19,243 nt of DNA, from assembly GCA_043826085.1 (NCBI GenBank), contig JBDRQW010000102.1, forward strand, positions 1 to 19,243, written 5' to 3'. This stretch comes from CAXBYZ01 sp043826085. GTDB taxonomy: Bacteria > Patescibacteriota > Microgenomatia > UBA1400 > CG1-02-47-37. A program made the translations under genes and the position numbers. Shown piece by piece: positions 1-6,277 of this stretch. The notes under the pieces were generated by a model. It was not told the origin of the DNA. It was given only the letters and a program-made list of their open reading frames with translations, and ran no database searches. Every line of letters begins with the position of its first letter. The first letter of the stretch is position 1.

Positions 1-11
1 TCGGCTCCCCG

Positions 12-26
12 TCCGCCTTTGGCGGA
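12..26. repeat. Short G+C-rich hairpin
   Basis: Six-base arms (TCCGCC and GGCGGA) surround a TTT loop, followed by A residues. It lies upstream of the L33 gene. The A-tract rather than T-tract on this strand argues against a terminator for a gene to the left. Its role is unknown. Confidence 0.35.
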
Positions 27-66
27 AAAATTGATATATTTATTAAATACTGTTATTATCCCTCAT

Positions 67-240
67 ATGGCTAAAAAAGGACCGCGCATCTTAATCGCTT
101 TCAAGTGTACGATTTGCGAATCTCACAACTACATTTCTCAAAAAAACAGAAACAATGTTGAGGGAAAATTAGAACTAAACAAGTACTGCAGAAGGTGTCG
201 AAAACACACCTTGCACAAAGAAACCACAAAATTAAAATAA
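67..240 (+). CDS. rpmG: Ribosomal protein L33
   Basis: This is a 57-residue large-subunit ribosomal protein. The start at MAKKGPRILIAF is chosen because bacterial L33 begins close to this and has about 50-57 residues; the frame stays open upstream but would add a hydrophobic tail that L33 never has. Two Cys pairs are visible, CTIC at residues 14-17 and CRRC at 41-44, giving the zinc-binding form of L33, and the C-terminal half is basic. No Shine-Dalgarno sequence is evident upstream. It is followed by an inverted repeat and tRNA-Ala on the same strand, a translation-related cluster. Confidence 0.9.
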   Translation: MAKKGPRILIAFKCTICESHNYISQKNRNNVEGKLELNKYCRRCRKHTLHKETTKLK

Positions 241-246
241 CGATCA

Positions 247-280
247 GGTTCCGAACTAAAATTTCAGAAAGTTCGGAACC
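247..280. repeat. REP-like inverted repeat upstream of tRNA-Ala
   Basis: Perfect 11-base arms, GGTTCCGAACT and AGTTCGGAACC, are separated by 12 A/T-rich bases. The arm core GGTTCCGAAC is the same as the core of the palindromes around the transposase gene near 18.5-19.2 kb. This suggests a dispersed REP-like repeat family, here in a variant form with a longer loop. It ends six bases before tRNA-Ala. Confidence 0.6.
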
Positions 281-286
281 AAATAT

Positions 287-357
287 GGGCCCGTGGTATA
301 CCGGTAACATTTTTCCATGGCATGGAAAAGTAGCGGGTTCGATTCCCGCCGGGTCCA
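287..357 (+). tRNA. tRNA-Ala (anticodon GGC)
   Basis: The cloverleaf was folded by hand. Acceptor GGGCCCG pairs with CGGGTCC and includes the G3:U70 wobble that is the main alanine identity element; the discriminator is A357. Anticodon stem TTTCC/GGAAA encloses loop ATGGCAT, the same loop as E. coli tRNA-Ala(GGC), with anticodon at 319-321. T-arm GCGGG/CCCGC is perfect. The D-stem is weak (G10:U25 wobble, A12:C23 mismatch), but A14, G18, G19 and A21 are all present. The 3' CCA is not encoded. The convergent thioredoxin-CcdA gene ends only six bases away. Confidence 0.85.
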
Positions 358-363
358 CAAATT

Positions 364-1497
364 TTAAAAACTCAATATCTCCGGCTTAAATAACATCGCG
401 TAGCCAATCCAAAGCATCACCAAACCACCAATTAATCTGGCCCAATTTGAATACTTACTCTCTACTCCAATCGCCCTCAAGGTAGTCATGGCTATCACAA
501 AAATCACTATATCATCCAACATAAAAATAAAAATATAAAACAACAAATATAAATAGTACTTAAAACTCGGTAAGTTCTGCATCACCAAAGCCTTAGTATA
601 AATAGCCGGCAAACCGGCACTGCAAGCCAACTCAATCACATTGACCGCTATTGCTAAAACCATTATCCCCAACACCGCCAAAGCCAAATTTTTATCACTG
701 ACTGCTGACTTAATCCTGGCAAACACCTGTTGTCTTTTTTGACTATTTTCAGTTTTACAGCCACCACCTTTACCCATATACCATTGATAAAAACTATACC
801 CTCCGGCCCCTACCGCAAACATCCCCACCAAAACTCTAATCCAACCAACCATCCCCAACCACATAAATAAATTCAACCAAGCCGCCATCATCCCAAAATA
901 AACTAAACTCGAAGCAAAAATAAAAGCCAAGCCCAAAATCCACATTCGCTTCCTATCTTTCATTCCCAATAACAAACTAATCAAAAACAACAACGTCCAC
1001 ATAGCACAGGGGTTAAAACCATCCACCAAAGCTATTAAAAAAGTTAACACTGGTAAAGACACCAACCGCCAATCCTTTTCACCTAAAAAAGGCAACTTAA
1101 TCATATGTTCATCTTTTTTAACTTCTACCGGCTCACCCAATATATTCTTAACTGTAGCCTCAATTTGCTCAGCATTATAATCCATACTAAAACCAACAAA
1201 ATACTCATCCCCAATTATCGTAAACGGCACCGGCCCAACCTCCACCCCTAATCGCTGGCCTTCTTTAAACCAATAATCACGCTCTTCTGAAATAGAAACC
1301 TCATGGCTTCTAATTTCTATACTGGAATACTTTTTTTTCAATTGATCTAAAAACGGCTTTTCATCGGCACAATGAGGGCAAGATTTCGAGTAAAAAAAAT
1401 CAATCACTACTTTCTCCTGAGCCCAAATTCGACCAACCTGAAACACCATCCCATATATAATCAGCAACACGATCGTGAGCAACTTTATATACTTCAT
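364..1497 (-). CDS. Thioredoxin-like/CcdA-like membrane disulfide reductase
   Basis: This 377-residue protein has an N-terminal signal/anchor (about residues 5-26), an exported thioredoxin-like domain with CPHC at 40-43 and a likely cis-Pro at 91 (GPVPFTI), then several membrane helices from about 145. The membrane part has the CcdA/DsbD hallmark cysteines: C164 in GFNPCAMW and C292 in ELACSAGLP. By family knowledge, electrons pass from cytoplasmic thioredoxin through the membrane Cys pair to an extracytoplasmic thiol domain, here fused in one chain. The gene overlaps the upstream thioredoxin by four bases (ATGA), so the likely electron donor is co-translated with it. The redox direction is inferred. 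Confidence 0.8.
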   Translation of the reverse strand: MKYIKLLTIVLLIIYGMVFQVGRIWAQEKVVIDFFYSKSCPHCADEKPFLDQLKKKYSSIEIRSHEVSISEERDYWFKEGQRLGVEVGPVPFTIIGDEYFVGFSMDYNAEQIEATVKNILGEPVEVKKDEHMIKLPFLGEKDWRLVSLPVLTFLIALVDGFNPCAMWTLLFLISLLLGMKDRKRMWILGLAFIFASSLVYFGMMAAWLNLFMWLGMVGWIRVLVGMFAVGAGGYSFYQWYMGKGGGCKTENSQKRQQVFARIKSAVSDKNLALAVLGIMVLAIAVNVIELACSAGLPAIYTKALVMQNLPSFKYYLYLLFYIFIFMLDDIVIFVIAMTTLRAIGVESKYSNWARLIGGLVMLWIGYAMLFKPEILSF

Positions 1498-1766
1498 TTA
1501 TCTTTATTTCTCTGGATTATTTCCATCAACTTTTTAACCGATGGCTCCCCTGTCACTCTCTCAATTTCTTGACCATCTTTATCAAGCCAAATAAAACAAG
1601 GCAATCGCCCCCCATCTACTCCATACTGCTCCATCTTTTTCTTGTCATTATCATAATCATAATACTCAGTTTTAAGTTCCGGCATCTCATCCTCAACCTT
1701 TTGCCATCTGGGTCGCATCACCAAGCAACCACTACACCACTCTGCACCTATCTTTATTACTTTCAT
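1494..1766 (-). CDS. Small thioredoxin-like protein
   Basis: This is a 90-residue cytoplasmic thioredoxin-fold protein with active site WCSGC (C11 and C14) near the N-terminus and a cis-Pro candidate in GGRLPCFIW. The start chosen is MKVIKIGAEWCSGC, an ATG at 1764-1766; the frame extends upstream only to a TTG that adds non-thioredoxin residues and falls on the putative -35 hexamer. The first gene of a two-gene operon, it overlaps the membrane thiol oxidoreductase by ATGA and is the natural candidate to supply its electrons. The promoter spacing suggests a leaderless or very short leader transcript. It is shorter than classical thioredoxins (about 105 residues). Confidence 0.8.
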   Translation of the reverse strand: MKVIKIGAEWCSGCLVMRPRWQKVEDEMPELKTEYYDYDNDKKKMEQYGVDGGRLPCFIWLDKDGQEIERVTGEPSVKKLMEIIQRNKDK

Positions 1767-1773
1767 AACTTTT

Positions 1774-1802
1774 ATAGTACCCTCTAAATAAAATACTTGC
1801 AA
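1774..1802 (-). promoter_or_regulatory. Predicted promoter of the thioredoxin operon
   Basis: On the minus strand, TTGCAA (1797-1802) is followed after 17 bases by TACTAT (1774-1779). Transcription would start about at the A of the ATG at 1766, implying a leaderless mRNA. The -35 hexamer is self-complementary and shared with the divergent promoter. Confidence 0.5.
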
Positions 1803-1825
1803 GTCTTTTTCGAACCGAGTATAAT
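1797..1825 (+). promoter_or_regulatory. Predicted promoter of the HTH/LAGLIDADG-like gene
   Basis: TTGCAA (1797-1802), 17 bases, then a perfect TATAAT (1820-1825). The predicted start leaves a leader of only about eight bases before the ATG at 1840. Confidence 0.6.
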
Positions 1826-1839
1826 GGTTATATAACTCT

Positions 1840-2505
1840 ATGTCATATTCATTAAAAATAAAAGAAAAAGCAATAAATTTAAGAAAAAAGGGCTATTCAA
1901 TCAAAGAAATTGCTTCATTTCTGAAAATTGCCCAAAGCACTTCTTCCTTGTGGGTTCGTAATATAATTCTTAACCAAAAAGCCCTACAACGTATTAAACA
2001 AAGAAAAATATATGGACAATACAAATCTTCTCAACAATGGAAGGTAAAAAGAAAGAAAAATCAAATATTAGCTCACAACAAAGCAAAGCTTATCATTTCA
2101 CAGCTAAATTTAAATAAAGAAAACTTAACACTTATCTGTTCAATTCTTTTTTGGGCAGAAGGAGCAAAACACCTCGGTCAAATTAAATTTATTAACTCAG
2201 ATCCTGTCATGATAACCACTTTTTTAAAACTATTTCGATCCTGCTTTATCATTGATGAAAAAAAACTTCGAGCCATCATTCATATTCATGAATACCATAA
2301 TGATAAAAAAATTAAAAAGTATTGGTCAACAATCACCAACATTCCGATCTCTCAATTTTATAATTCATACTTAAAACCTCATACTGGTAAAAGAAAAAGA
2401 ATAAATTACAAGGGATGTATTAGTGTTAATTATTACGACGCCAAGCTTGCTCGAGAACTCCATGCCATCTATAATACATTCGCTAGCAAATTTTTAGGGG
2501 TGTAG
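1840..2505 (+). CDS. HTH protein with LAGLIDADG endonuclease-like region
   Basis: A protein of 221 residues. Residues 1-45 form a helix-turn-helix of the resolvase/transposase type (INLRKKGYSIKEIASFLKI). Residues from about 98 (CSILFWAEGAK, then INSDPVMITTFLKLFR) resemble the W-AEG-K and N-SDP signatures of LAGLIDADG-like proteins common in CPR bacteria and archaea. It may be a DNA-binding regulator or a domesticated homing endonuclease; nuclease activity is not demonstrable here. Its TAG stop (2503-2505) lies within tRNA-Trp, which starts at 2496, so the coding region overlaps the tRNA by ten bases. It belongs to the host side of the integration junction. Confidence 0.65.
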   Translation: MSYSLKIKEKAINLRKKGYSIKEIASFLKIAQSTSSLWVRNIILNQKALQRIKQRKIYGQYKSSQQWKVKRKKNQILAHNKAKLIISQLNLNKENLTLICSILFWAEGAKHLGQIKFINSDPVMITTFLKLFRSCFIIDEKKLRAIIHIHEYHNDKKIKKYWSTITNIPISQFYNSYLKPHTGKRKRINYKGCISVNYYDAKLARELHAIYNTFASKFLGV

Positions 2506-2569
2506 CTCAGCTGGCTAGAGCGTTTGTCTCCAAAACAAAAGGCCGTAGGTTCGAACCCTACCACCCCTG
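2496..2569 (+). tRNA. tRNA-Trp (anticodon CCA), integration target
   Basis: A full cloverleaf: acceptor AGGGGTG/CACCCCT, D-stem GCTC/GAGC, anticodon stem TTTGT/ACAAA around CTCCAAA with CCA at 2530-2532, T-stem GTAGG/CCTAC, and discriminator G2569, the expected base for tRNA-Trp. The terminal CCA is not encoded. The integrated element begins inside the 3' acceptor strand, but the shared core restores the tRNA completely. Two coding genes end inside it: the upstream HTH gene on the same strand (stop 2503-2505) and the recombinase on the opposite strand (stop 2558-2560). Confidence 0.95.
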
Positions 2570-4045
2570 CACATCAGAACGAATTTGAGGCTTTAGTAAC
2601 ACATCGTAAGGTTTTTCTAGAGTAAAACTAAGTTTCTTATCCTCTAAAATAAGGTCCGAGCCAACAGCTCGTATCAATTGCTGTTTTGCCTCGTTATTAT
2701 CACCTTCCATGATTTCTTTACCTTGATAACAATTTTCAAAGAATTTTTCAGCAAGTTCTAACCATTTCATTGAATAATCATATCCATCATCTAATTTTTC
2801 TTTTAGTGACTGTTTTTCATCAAGTATTTTTAATTTCATTGTCGAATACTCTTCCGCCAATATTTCATCATTCATCCTCATGTCCAGCAGTTTTCCTAAC
2901 TTCTTATCAACAATCTTATATTCTCTTTCAAATCCTAGTCTAATTTTTTCCTGTTGATCTAATTCCACTTCATATTTTTTTCTTAGTAATTTAACCCCCA
3001 ATTCCCAAACTTCTTTGTCAATACTAATCCCTTCAACCATATCACCAAACATCTCTTCCAAGTCATCACCTGTTACTGCTTCCTGAGAACAATCGCCTCT
3101 CTTTCTAGTACAGTGGTAATAAGTATAATAAGCATCCCTATCTGTCCCCTTAAAATACTTATGTTTAGTTTCAGCAGTTATTGAGCATCCACACTCACCG
3201 CACTTCACCAAACCCTTATAGGTATGTATCCAGTTATGTTTTTTAGGTTTAGAACGATCTTTAAGAACTTCTTGCACCCTATCAAACAACGATTTCGTTA
3301 TCAAGGGCTCATAACTACCCTGATGATACTCTCCAGAGTGTTTAAACACTCCATAATAAGCCGTTCGCTTCAAGTGTTCATACATCCCACTCTTTGCTAT
3401 TTTATTGCCCAGAAAACTTCTCAAGCCCCATTCATCGGCTAATTCAACCATACCTTGAATACTATATTTACTCGTAGCAAATTTTTCAAAAATCTTCCTC
3501 ACTAATGGCCCTTTTTCTTCATCTATTTCTATATTCCTATAATCTCCATTTTTTGAATTAACATAACCCAAGGGGGCTTTACCACAATACTCACCCCTTT
3601 CATATTTCTGACGATTGCCCCTTTTAACATTGGCCCCAATTTGCCTAGAATAATCATTACTCATTCCAAACAACATATATAACATAATTCTATTATCGTC
3701 CCTCTTATATCGCTCATAAGGTGTTCTTAACTCTAATATCTTTCCCTCATCCATAGCGTAGATAAACTCGCCACCTTCTTTTGGATTTCTTGCTATTCTA
3801 TCTGGTTTCCAAGTCAATACTGCATTAGCCAAACCCAACTCAAACATTTCCATCATCTCGGCAAACACTGGTCTACCAGGCTTATAAGCCGACTGGCTCT
3901 CTTCTAATATTTTTGTAACTTTTAAGTCTTGACTACTTGCATACCCCTTTAACTCTCTTTTTTGAGCCTCTAGGGACAATATCTGTCTTTTCTTGTCTTC
4001 TGTAGATTTTCTAATGTAGATTACAAATTTTAATTCATCTTTCAT
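2558..4045 (-). CDS. Large serine recombinase (integrase), C-terminus altered by integration
   Basis: A 495-residue recombinase. The N-terminal resolvase domain contains YIRKSTEDKK with the catalytic Ser at about residue 14, and KPDRIARN; then come a recombinase domain (GKAPLGY onwards), a zinc ribbon (CGEC paired with CTRKRGDC) and a long coiled-coil region near the C-terminus. The start is the ATG at 4043-4045; an in-frame TTG three codons upstream is possible. It catalysed integration into tRNA-Trp. In the integrated state the last Trp codon and TAG come from tRNA-Trp antisense; the native end, 28 other residues, is at 14782-14868. The native protein would be about 522 residues. Its mRNA end is antisense to the tRNA. 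Confidence 0.93.
   Translation of the reverse strand: MKDELKFVIYIRKSTEDKKRQILSLEAQKRELKGYASSQDLKVTKILEESQSAYKPGRPVFAEMMEMFELGLANAVLTWKPDRIARNPKEGGEFIYAMDEGKILELRTPYERYKRDDNRIMLYMLFGMSNDYSRQIGANVKRGNRQKYERGEYCGKAPLGYVNSKNGDYRNIEIDEEKGPLVRKIFEKFATSKYSIQGMVELADEWGLRSFLGNKIAKSGMYEHLKRTAYYGVFKHSGEYHQGSYEPLITKSLFDRVQEVLKDRSKPKKHNWIHTYKGLVKCGECGCSITAETKHKYFKGTDRDAYYTYYHCTRKRGDCSQEAVTGDDLEEMFGDMVEGISIDKEVWELGVKLLRKKYEVELDQQEKIRLGFEREYKIVDKKLGKLLDMRMNDEILAEEYSTMKLKILDEKQSLKEKLDDGYDYSMKWLELAEKFFENCYQGKEIMEGDNNEAKQQLIRAVGSDLILEDKKLSFTLEKPYDVLLKPQIRSDVQGW
2564..2571. repeat. Left attachment core (attL)
   Basis: CCCCTGCA, covering the last acceptor-stem bases, the discriminator and two more bases of tRNA-Trp, is repeated exactly at 14869-14876. 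Flanking bases differ on both sides, so the identity is exactly eight bases, a short core as expected for a large serine recombinase. The left side is host tRNA and the right side is the element. Confidence 0.85.
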
Positions 4046-4130
4046 ATATTTCAAATGCCCTCACTGGTGTACTCATAGCCTTGCGGATATGTCCAATGAG
4101 GGCATTAAAAACCCGCAAGATATGAGTACA
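4046..4130 (-). promoter_or_regulatory. Recombinase leader with two interleaved inverted repeats
   Basis: Read as RNA, four segments follow in the order b1 (4130-4113), a1 (4106-4093), b2 (4086-4068), a2 (4067-4054). b1 and b2 can form 17 base pairs with a small internal loop. a1 and a2 can form 14 pairs including one G:U. Because b2 directly abuts a2, both full stems cannot coexist, so alternative hairpins are likely. a2 contains GAGGG, a possible ribosome-binding site upstream of the ATG at 4045, and a1 contains its complement CCCUC. The G:U pair would be A:C on the other strand, supporting the recombinase transcript as the functional RNA. Confidence 0.6.
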
Positions 4131-4135
4131 GTTTA

Positions 4136-4164
4136 ATAATACTATATTTCTCGTTTTTACTCAA
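4136..4164 (-). promoter_or_regulatory. Predicted recombinase promoter
   Basis: On the minus strand, TTGAGT (4159-4164), a 17-base spacer and TATTAT (4136-4141). The predicted transcription start, about 4129-4130, coincides with the first base of the leader's first inverted-repeat arm. The -35 box overlaps the stop codon of the preceding gene. Confidence 0.55.
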
Positions 4165-4688
4165 GATATAGACATTTTAGATTTCATCCTTACCTCCTTC
4201 ATTTTATTTTTTAAGAAAGGGTTGTTCTCTAACACTTTTTTTAAACCATTGTGAGTAACCTTGAAATCTATATTATTAGTTTCTGTATTATTCTCTTTAG
4301 TATTATTAGTGTGACGATTATCTAACATATGATATGAGTTTTTCCTCACACTTGATGTAATATTTTTATTACTATCATTTGTGAGATTATTGTCACAAAT
4401 GAAACAATATTCATTCGAGGATGAATAACCTCTTCTTTTGGCACTTATATAACCCAATTTAATTAATCTCCCAACATGCATGTTTACAGTTTCTCTAGTT
4501 TGATCTACAAGGCTAGCCACTGTTTGTTGAGATGGAAAAGATTTCCCTTTTGATCCAAACTTAAATGATTTCAAAAGTACATAAGTTCTAAATTCTCCAT
4601 TTGAAACTCTTGAATCAAAAATAATTTCATTATTAATTTGAGTAAATCCTTTAGTTCTATCTATATACATATCCATAATCATCTCCAT
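4161..4688 (-). CDS. Winged-helix/HTH protein, replication-initiator-like N-terminus
   Basis: A protein of 175 residues. The N-terminal half (about 10-95) reads as a winged helix of the HTH_36 type: FTQINNEIIFD, then RTYVLLKSF, then FPSQQTVASLVDQTRETVNMHVGRLIKLGYI. Such domains occur in plasmid and phage replication-associated proteins and in regulators. The C-terminal half is rich in Asn, Thr and Lys and probably disordered. The start overlaps the upstream stop as TAATG, implying translational coupling. Several in-frame Met codons (4688, 4679, 4673) make the exact start uncertain. As the gene immediately before the recombinase it could regulate it or act in element replication; neither is shown. 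Confidence 0.7.
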   Translation of the reverse strand: MEMIMDMYIDRTKGFTQINNEIIFDSRVSNGEFRTYVLLKSFKFGSKGKSFPSQQTVASLVDQTRETVNMHVGRLIKLGYISAKRRGYSSSNEYCFICDNNLTNDSNKNITSSVRKNSYHMLDNRHTNNTKENNTETNNIDFKVTHNGLKKVLENNPFLKNKMKEVRMKSKMSIS

Positions 4689-4945
4689 TAATCCTCTAAA
4701 AAAGCTCTTAATGCATACCTCAAACTTGTTTTAGTGTTATATTCACCTTCATTAATAAATCCATTTCCATAGTTAACTCTTACTAAAAACACGTAGTCCT
4801 CGTTTTTTTCCCTCAAGATATAATTAAAAATTTGCTTTGATTTACGACTAGCTACCCTATCTATCCTTTTGCCTACTTTATTTAAAATTTTTAAATTTAT
4901 AAGGGGCTTTTTATTATTGAAGTGATTTTTCATTTTCATATCCAT
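4688..4945 (-). CDS. Small basic hypothetical protein
   Basis: An 85-residue protein with a strongly basic N-terminal half (K/R-rich from residue 1 to 50) and a more mixed C-terminus ending ALRAFLED. I do not recognise the family. A Shine-Dalgarno-like AAAGGA overlaps the upstream gene's stop (TAAAGGA) eight bases before the ATG, and its own stop overlaps the downstream start as TAATG, so it is embedded in a coupled operon. Its basic character fits nucleic-acid binding, for example an accessory or directionality factor, but this is a guess. Confidence 0.65.
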   Translation of the reverse strand: MDMKMKNHFNNKKPLINLKILNKVGKRIDRVASRKSKQIFNYILREKNEDYVFLVRVNYGNGFINEGEYNTKTSLRYALRAFLED

Positions 4946-4957
4946 ATGTCAATTCCT

Positions 4958-5197
4958 TTACCTAGAATAGATCCTATCTTTTAATGTCCTCATGCAATCA
5001 AAATATGTTTTAGCTTTCACTTCTAAGTCTCCTGACCAATAATCATTTACAATTTTATTTGAAGCACTAGAGTTAAAAATAAACCAATAAAAACCCTCAC
5101 CATTTCTAAGTCCTGAAAATTTAATTCCAGATGCCATTAAAGCTGAGGCCTCCCCCAAGTCTTTAGTTAAGTATTCGTTTTGATTTTGGTTGTCCAT
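4958..5197 (-). CDS. Small DUF5659-like protein
   Basis: A 79-residue protein. The pattern EYLTKDLGEASALMASG, then FYWFIFNSSA, then NDYWSGDLEV, and the basic end RTLKDRIYSR match my recollection of the DUF5659 family, small proteins of unknown function in phage, mobile elements and CPR genomes. It overlaps the preceding gene by 35 bases in a different frame, and the ATG follows AAAGGA. No catalytic residues are evident. Confidence 0.65.
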   Translation of the reverse strand: MDNQNQNEYLTKDLGEASALMASGIKFSGLRNGEGFYWFIFNSSASNKIVNDYWSGDLEVKAKTYFDCMRTLKDRIYSR

Positions 5198-5375
5198 AAT
5201 CCTTTATCCATCTAAATTTTGAATATCCCTCAACAAGTAAAACTAAGCTATTAGCTATATCAGTTATTTCATCCTCGAGAAGTTTTCTTCCATAACGAGG
5301 TTCAAATACTTTGTTAACTTCTAGTTTTAAGTCTTTGGGGATCCAATTTTTCATAATATTTAATATTTTTTCCAT
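5163..5375 (-). CDS. Small hypothetical protein, first gene of the small-gene operon
   Basis: A 70-residue soluble, mostly helical protein (MKNWIPKDLKLEVNKVF, then LLEDEITDIANSLVLLVEGY). The family is not recognised. It overlaps the DUF5659-like gene by 35 bases. A perfect TATAAT inside an inverted repeat 20-30 bases upstream makes it the likely first gene of the unit 5375-4161, possibly extending to the recombinase. No clear Shine-Dalgarno sequence precedes the ATG. Confidence 0.55.
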   Translation of the reverse strand: MEKILNIMKNWIPKDLKLEVNKVFEPRYGRKLLEDEITDIANSLVLLVEGYSKFRWIKDYGQPKSKRILN

Positions 5376-5380
5376 TATTG

Positions 5381-5407
5381 ATTGTCTATATTAATTATAG
5401 AGACAAT
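5381..5407 (-). promoter_or_regulatory. Inverted-repeat operator overlapping a -10 box
   Basis: Arms ATTGTCTATA and TATAGAGACAAT form a dyad of ten pairs with a one-base bulge. On the minus strand the dyad contains TATAAT (5394-5399), so a protein bound here would block transcription of the small-gene operon. The regulator is not identified. The rest of the gap to 5521 holds only a weak GAGTGT/ACACTC dyad and no gene. Confidence 0.5.
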
Positions 5408-5521
5408 TTGTCCGTATATGCCGTTCTTGAGGGAAATTTAGCAAAAAACAAAGATTATGGGGTTATTATTACCAAATTTTGGAGTGTATATTCAAAATCA
5501 ACTTAAACACTCTTAATCCTA

Positions 5522-6277
5522 TCAGTAAGGATACTGACTTTTACAACTAGCTATTGCTCTCAATAAATCATTGTAGAGATTTGCTTGTGCCACATCATAT
5601 CCACTTGAACCCAATGCACCTTTAGCTCTGTAATATTGCCTTAACTGTGTTTCTTGTGTTTGATAATTACTCCTAGCATCTCCCATGCAAATAGATTGTT
5701 GATCTCGATTATAGGCACTATTATCTACTGCCTGATTTGAAGGATTATTATTAGTTGTTGGATATGTATAAGTAGGATAGTTATAGCTTGGCTGATTACT
5801 TTCCTGATCTTTATTGCATTGATTTTTATCTTTATAAAAGACCCATTTATCACCTATCTGACAACAAACTGAATTATCACACTCACTTTTTTTAATATAA
5901 GTAGTCCCACCACCACAATTACTACTAATATTACAGTTAATCATGTAGTCTGCTTGTTTTCCCCAAGCTTCATTTAATTTTTTACATTCTGTTTCTGAGG
6001 TCTTAAATTGTTTTCCATCTGGCCCTACACAGTCAATAGTTTTAACCTGACTATCTTGCTGTACTTCATTTTTAGGTTGACTAATCGGTGGAGATGATAC
6101 AACACTTTTTGTGCTTAATGTATCTATTTTCTGTTTTTCTTGATTTGCTTTTTGTTCTTCAAAAATAGATCCAGCATATGCAACTGTTGGTACCAACAAA
6201 ATCATCAATGCAATTGTTTTAAACAATCCACTTATGCTTTTTCCAGTAAAAGGCTGCTTACTTGTATTATTTTTCAT
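5522..6277 (-). CDS. Secreted Cys-rich protein
   Basis: A 251-residue exported protein. A basic N-terminus and hydrophobic stretch (about 20-35) end in AYAGS, a typical signal-peptidase I site after residue 35. The mature part carries ten Cys residues, including CVGPDGKQFKTSETEC and a CC pair, suggesting disulfides formed outside the membrane. A Ser/Pro/Gln linker lies at about 55-80 and a Tyr/Pro/Asn-rich linker at about 165-190, before a conserved-looking C-terminal region (YYRAKGALGSSGYDVAQ). The start overlaps the upstream stop (ATGA). It is last in the five-gene envelope operon. The host thioredoxin/CcdA pair could service its cysteines. The family is unknown to me. Confidence 0.7.
   Translation of the reverse strand: MKNNTSKQPFTGKSISGLFKTIALMILLVPTVAYAGSIFEEQKANQEKQKIDTLSTKSVVSSPPISQPKNEVQQDSQVKTIDCVGPDGKQFKTSETECKKLNEAWGKQADYMINCNISSNCGGGTTYIKKSECDNSVCCQIGDKWVFYKDKNQCNKDQESNQPSYNYPTYTYPTTNNNPSNQAVDNSAYNRDQQSICMGDARSNYQTQETQLRQYYRAKGALGSSGYDVAQANLYNDLLRAIASCKSQYPY

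Noticed and set aside
1..30. Possible 3' end of a tRNA at the window edge (TCGGCTCC)
   Set aside because: Only eight suggestive bases are present and the expected 3' pattern is not convincing; nothing upstream can be checked.
101..358. Open frame of 85 codons on the minus strand across L33 and tRNA-Ala
   Set aside because: It is antisense to two well-supported genes and has no family resemblance; the MDPAGIEPATF start is a familiar artefact of tRNA antisense.
5478..5515. GAGTGT/ACACTC dyad after the secreted-protein gene as a terminator
   Set aside because: Six pairs around a 25-base loop without a T-tract on the relevant strand; too weak to call.
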